Translations under genes and position numbers: made by a program
The notes under the pieces: model-generated
Told to the model about the DNA's origin: nothing
Database searches by the model: none
Seen by the model: only the letters and a program-made list of their open reading frames with translations
In this document: one piece after another, positions 58,951 through 64,000 of the stretch
How positions within the stretch are numbered: position 1 is the first letter of the stretch
Layout: every line of letters starts with the position of its first letter
NCBI GenBank assembly: GCA_020081605.1
Contig: JAHREC010000049.1
Location: forward strand, 4,464,001 to 4,528,000
Direction of reading: 5' to 3'
DNA length: 64,000 bases
From: Albifimbria verrucaria
Lineage: Eukaryota; Ascomycota; Sordariomycetes; Hypocreales; Stachybotryaceae

Positions 58951-60688
58951 ATGCTGCATCTAAGTCTATTTGACGTTCTTGTTTTCTCATCCTCGGGTAC
59001 CTCATTTGTTCCATTTACAAGATAATAAGGAATTGGTACCGCCTCCGGCACATACCTTCACACTCGTTTTTGGCCGGATTCTCGTACCTGTGGCTTGGCC
59101 GAACCGCTTTTAGTGGGAAACAATACTGGATTCATCGTGATCTCCATGAGAAACTTGGGCCGCTCATCCGAATAGGGCCAAACGAGCTCATGACCGATGA
59201 TCCAGATATTATCAAGAGAATATGTGGGACGAATAGCGCGTATAAGAGGAGCACTTGGTACCGCGCAGTCCGCTTCAATCCATGGCACGACAATCTAGGC
59301 ACGATCCTCGAGCCCGAGGCGCATAGTAGAGCAAAGGCAAGATCACAGCCAGCTTACAGCGGCAAAGACATGCCTGGTCTCGAGCTATGCATTGACGAGC
59401 AAATAACCCGGCTGCTGCGCAAGCTTCAGGAAAAATACCTCCAACCGGATCATAACCAGTCGAAGCGGTTGGTGGACATAGAATCCATAACATCCTATTT
59501 CACCACGGACGTCGCCATGAAGCTTGGCTTCGGCCATGAAGCAGGACACATCGAGGGCGAAACGGACCGCTACGGTTACCGGGAGCATCTAAGAGGCCTC
59601 TTGCCCTATATTTTGCCTTGTGCAGACATTCCATGGCTTCGGGACTTGGTATTTTCGCCAATCACTTTCAAGCTGGCTGGCCCCAAGAGCACAGACAAGA
59701 CAGGGGTTGGTGCCTTGATGGGGTAAGTCGCAAAACATGCCTTCATGATTTCAAGCTGATCTGGGTTGTTAGAGTCATAGAGAGTTATGTTAGCAAGCGG
59801 TTTCTAGACAAAGAGGAACATGATCGTGATATCCTTGTGAGTGCAGCCAGACAGTGACTTGGCAGGTGATGTGTGCTAACTACGTCCCGAAGGAATCGTT
59901 GATCAAGCACGGCTTCACTCAGAAAGAATGCGAAATCGAGATACTTTTGTTTTTGATTGCTGGTATGGAAAGTACTGCATGCGCAATCAAATGCATACTC
60001 ATTCATATCATCACATGTCCTTCAGTCTACTTCAAGCTGAAGCAAGAAGTGTCACAGGTTGTCCATAATGGCACTGTCTCTCACCCAATCAGTCTAGCCG
60101 AAGCAAAGCAGCTTCCATATCTCAGAGTAGGCTGTACTTGAATATTGTAGCTTGTCTCAAGGCTTACATTGTGCTAGTCGGTCATCTACGAGGGTATTCG
60201 GATGCGGCCGCCCTTGGGGGAATCTTTCCCAAAGTCGTACCAAAGAATGGCGATACCTTGAATGGCTTGTTTATCCCCGAGAATACTAATATTTGCATGA
60301 ATTTACCGTCACTCTTACGATCAAAGTCATTGTTTGGTAAGGACGTCGATGTATTCAGGCCCGAGCGGTTCCTCGAGCTTGACATGGAGATCCGGATGAA
60401 AATGGAGAGGCAGGTAGAGTTAGCCTTCGGCTACGGCCAATGGATGTGCGCCGGGAAACAGATTGCATTCATGGAAATAAATAAGTTCATATTCGAGGTG
60501 GGTTATATTATTTTTATGCTCATTTTCATTATTAACTGAGCTGAACTGATTGTGGGTAGATAATGCGAGCCTTCGATATTCAGCTTGTGGACCCTTTGAA
60601 GCCTTGTGAAGTGGTGAATTATGGGATTTTTGTTGAGGATAATCTTCGTATTTCTCTTTCAGAGGATTTAACATGCCCTGTAATATAG
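58951..60688 (+). CDS. cytochrome P450, pisatin-demethylase/benzoate-hydroxylase-like group
   Basis: ATG 58951 starts a membrane anchor (LFDVLVF...), with a frame change at about 58999-59003. Then NWYRLRHIPS, FSYLWLGR, the C-helix region STWYRAVRFNPWHDNL, I-helix LFLIAGMESTA ([AG]Gx[DE][TS]), K-helix VIYEGIRMRPP (ExxR), FRPERFLE and the heme loop FGYGQWMCAGK with the Cys ligand; stop 60688. Introns: near 59723-59769, 59837-59890, 60127-60177 and 60499-60560. The G5 run 60216-60220 is one base short. In the heme loop the usual Arg is Trp; related fungal groups have Tyr there, so this need not be inactivating. It is ER-bound and would use cytochrome P450 reductase. It ends about 30 bases before AT desert 3. 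Confidence 0.87.
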
Positions 60689-60879
60689 TGGGTTAAAAAT
60701 TACCTATTCATATATGAAGTTTTAAACTATAGAAAAGAAAAGAAAAGGCTCCTTTTTAGTATAAATAAATAAGAAAGTATTATAGGAAAAGGGAGGGTGT
60801 TTTCTTATACTAATAGACTAAAGGATTTATTATTAATTTAACTTAGTAAGTATATTACCTTATTACATTATATAAACCT

Positions 60880-61125
60880 ATTATTATATAAGAATCTAGG
60901 TTATTTTATATTTTATAAAAGATATAGAATAAGTAAGATTAGGTTATTATTCTTAAATAATAAGGTTTATTATATTTTAAAATAATAATTATATATTTAT
61001 TATTAATAAAATAAATTATTCTTTAGAAATTTAAATTAAAAATACTTTAATAATAAAATATTATTAATAATTAATAATTTTTTAATTAATAATTAAAAAA
61101 AAGCTTTTATTTATATATATTTTAA
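60880..61125 (-). repeat. repeat R1, inverted partial copy
   Basis: Reads as the reverse complement of the right half of R1. Shared words are TTATTTTATATTTTATAAA, TTATTCTTAAATAATAAGG, ATTATTAATAATTAATAAT and AAAAGCTTTTATTTATATAT. Confidence 0.5.
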
Positions 61126-61868
61126 TTATAAATTATTTATAAAAATAAATTATTATATATATTATTTTATAAATTATTAAATATAATAATTATTTTATAA
61201 ATTTTTTTATTAATTCTATATATAATATTTATTTAATAGATATTTTATATAAATAATTTTTATTTTAATAATTTTTTTTATTTTATATATTTTATATTTT
61301 ATATTATTATTTTAAAGAGTTAATTAATTTTTTATATTAATTTATTTTATATTTTAAGTTTATTTTATAACCCTAGTTATTATTATAATTAAGATAATAA
61401 AATTATAATAAATTAATTTTATTATATAAGAATCTATAAAGAGATAATTAATAAAAAACCTTTAGTATTAAATAAAGTTTTTATTATTTAAAAAATAATA
61501 AATATTAAATAGTTTTATTTATATTTATAGAAAATATATAAGAAAAAATAGCTATATATATATTAAGTATAATATAAAATAATTAAAATATTATTATAAA
61601 TAAAAATTATAATTATATATTAATAAATAAAGCTAATCTTCTTTAAAAGTAATTAAGCTAGTTTATTATATATTAAGTATAATATTATATTAATATAATT
61701 TATATTAATATAGTTTATAGAATAATATAAAAAATAAAATAAAATATAAATTAAATTAATATATAAAATATATTAATATTTTTAAAATAATATAAAATAT
61801 AAAATAATTTAAAATAAATAAAATAAAATTATTATAAAAAATAATTTATATAAGATAATTATTTTTAT

Positions 61869-61990
61869 AAATTATTAAATTATTATAAATTATTAAATTA
61901 TTATAAATTATTAAATTATTATAAATTATTAAATTATTATAAATTATTAAATTATTATAAATTATTAAATTATTATAAATTATTAAACTA
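61869..61990. repeat. tandem 18-bp minisatellite
   Basis: About 6.7 head-to-tail copies of AAATTATTAAATTATTAT, nearly identical, inside AT desert 3. Their high similarity suggests expansion after the surrounding mutation load was laid down. Confidence 0.8.
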
Positions 61991-62079
61991 TTATATAAAA
62001 ATAATATAAATAATTTTTAAATAAATATTATAATATATATATAAAAGTCTCTTTTATTTTTAAAAATAAAAATATTATA

Positions 62080-62590
62080 ATTTATATTAATATAATATTT
62101 TAAATATATTAAAATAAATTAATTTAATATTTATAAAATAATTATAAACTATATATTTTATTCTTTAATTAATTATAAATAATATAAAAGCTTATATAAT
62201 AGAGAATCTTATAGAAAGGAGTTTCTTATATATAATATAAAATTTAATAAATATATTTTATAAAATAATATAATATAAATATAAAATAAATCTATATATA
62301 ATATTAAATTAATATATAATAATAAGAGAATATTATATAAGAATAATTAATATAATTAATATAATAATATAATAAAGACTAAAGTAGAATTTTTATTATA
62401 TATATTAAAGGAAATAATTAATAAAAATAGAAATAATAATTAATAATACTCTTAAAATAAATATTAAAATATAAGAATAAAATACTTTATTATTCTCTAG
62501 GATTAAAATATTAATATATAAATAAGAGTCTTCTTTTAAATATTAATTAAAAGATTATTAATTATTAATAGTATATAATTATTAAGCTAT
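62080..62590 (+). repeat. repeat R1, copy in AT desert 3
   Basis: Colinear with 36480-37085: TTTATATTAATATAATATTTT, AAAAGCTTATATAATAGAGAA, GAATAATTAATATAATTAATA, ATTAATATATAAATAAGAGTC. It is followed immediately by an inverted partial copy (62590-62840), forming a palindromic junction. Confidence 0.55.
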
Positions 62591-62840
62591 ATAATAATCT
62601 AAGTTATTTTATATTTTATAAAGAATATAAAATAAATAAAATAAAATTATTATTTTTAAATAAATAATAAAGTTTATTATTATTTAAAATAATAATTATA
62701 TAATTATTATTAATTAAATAAATTATTTATAAGAATTTAAAATAAAAATAGCTTAATAATTATATATTATTAATAATTAATAATTTTTATTTTTAATAAT
62801 AAAAAGATTTTTATTTATATATTAAAGAGTTTATTTATTT
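62590..62840 (-). repeat. repeat R1, inverted partial copy abutting the direct copy
   Basis: Reverse complement of the right half of R1 (TTATTTTATATTTTATAAAG ... ATTATTAATAATTAATAAT ... TTTTTATTTATATATTAA). With 62080-62590 it makes a head-to-head arrangement. Confidence 0.5.
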
Positions 62841-64000
62841 ATAATAAATAAATAAGCTTCTTAAATTATTTTTATATAATAATTTAATAATTTATATTAA
62901 TTATTATTTTATTAAAAAAATTTTATAATAATTTTATTTTTTAATTATTTTATATTATTTTATATTTTATATTATTTTAAATTAAAATTAATATATTTTT
63001 ATATTAATTTATTCTTAAAGTTATTATATTATATATTAATTTAAATTATTTTAAAAAATATTAATTTTATTTTTAATATATAATATTCTTTTTTCTTTTA
63101 TAATATTATTTTAATTATTTAGCTTTATACTTTAAATATTTAAGGCTCTTCTTTTTATTAATTTTCTATAAATATATATAAATACTTATAATATTAATTT
63201 TTTAATATATATAATTATTTTAATAAATACTAGCGAGTCTTTAATATAAATTCTTATATATATTTCTATATAATTAAATTAGCTTATTTTAATTTTATTA
63301 TCTTAGTTATAATATTAACTAAGGTTATAATAAGCTCTCTTTTAATTAAGTTCCTCGAAGAGTAACTTAATCTAATTAATAATTTAATATATATTACTTT
63401 AAGTTAAAATAAACCCTATTTATTTATTTAAGGATAATAAAACCTTAATTTTATTTATTCTATATTTATCTTATAGTATAGAATAACCCCACCTAGATTA
63501 TTATAAAAAACTATTAATTATTAATAATATATAATTACTAAATTATATTTAATTTAAGTTTCTATAATTTATTTAATTAATAGTTATTATATAAATATTA
63601 TTTTAAAACTATAATAAGCTTTATTATTTTTTTAAGAATAATAATTTAATTTTATTTATTTTATATTTTTTATAAAATATAAAATAACTTAAATTATTAT
63701 AATATATTATATATTATCTCTTTTATAATATTAATATAATTTATTAAAATATACTTATATATATTATATATTATAAAATTAATTTTATATTTAAATATTT
63801 ATAATTTTAAAATTTAACTTTTTTAAAATATCTTTTTTTTAATTTTATTACTCTTTATATTTTTTTAAAGAATTTTAAATCTTTTAAGCTCCTTTTATTA
63901 TAAGCTTTTTATTAAATTTTATATAATCTTTTAATAATTTTATTAATTTTACTTTAATAATAGCTTTTAATATAGTTTTAATATTTATATTTAATATTTA

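Larger units (their letters stand above)
60720..64000. repeat. AT desert 3 (runs off the window end)
   Basis: At least 3.3 kb, nearly all A/T with scattered C/G, built largely from direct and inverted degenerate copies of repeat R1 (60880-61125 inverted, 62080-62590 direct, 62590-62840 inverted, partial direct copies near 63395-63490 and 63500-63690). No coding signal. Confidence 0.82.

Noticed and set aside
1..64000. CRISPR arrays, tRNA or rRNA genes
   Set aside because: No spaced direct repeats of CRISPR type and no tRNA cloverleaf or rRNA stretch recognised by eye; the organism is eukaryotic.

Overview
The window is nuclear DNA of a filamentous ascomycete (Pezizomycotina). The evidence is short GT-AG introns with CTRAC-like branch points in most genes, a Zn2Cys6 regulator, a LysM/cyanovirin lectin, a BIM1-like copper protein, GPI-anchored Cys-rich proteins and very AT-rich, TpA-rich blocks of the kind left by repeat-induced point mutation (RIP). 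I cannot name the species.

Layout. 0-14 kb: a Zn2Cys6 regulator (-), a secreted metallo-beta-lactamase-fold protein (-), a LysM-in-cyanovirin lectin (-), an AadA-like nucleotidyltransferase (-), a GPI-anchored Cys-rich protein (-) and a BIM1-like protein (+). 14-28 kb: a BBE-domain oxidoreductase fragment, a P450 relic, a methionine-type permease (-), a secreted TAP-like alpha/beta hydrolase (-), a regulator relic, an NmrA-like protein (-) and a small secreted Cys-rich protein (-). 28.3-38.2 kb: two AT deserts enclosing a gene island (MAPEG protein and an Old Yellow Enzyme) bracketed by inverted repeats. 38.9-47.2 kb: a divergent pair, a GH31 enzyme of alpha-1,4-glucan lyase type and an aldos-2-ulose/anhydrofructose dehydratase homologue. 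Together these would form the first steps of the anhydrofructose pathway (glycogen/starch to 1,5-anhydro-D-fructose to ascopyrone M/microthecin). 47.9-50.5 kb: a GH78 alpha-L-rhamnosidase. 53-54 kb: a dead S10 carboxypeptidase. 54.2-56.1 kb: an MpaB/DUF2236-like membrane protein directly joined to a bacterial-type cis-prenyltransferase. 57-60.7 kb: an unknown gene and a P450. 60.7-64 kb: a third AT desert running off the end.

Most long coding regions are interrupted by apparent single-base losses, nearly all in short G/C (sometimes A/T) runs, and restoring one base per site gives whole-codon lengths. Residual long-read homopolymer error is the likeliest cause, so I annotate these genes as probably functional and state the break positions. 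Clear pseudogenes (stop codons, lost domains) are marked separately.
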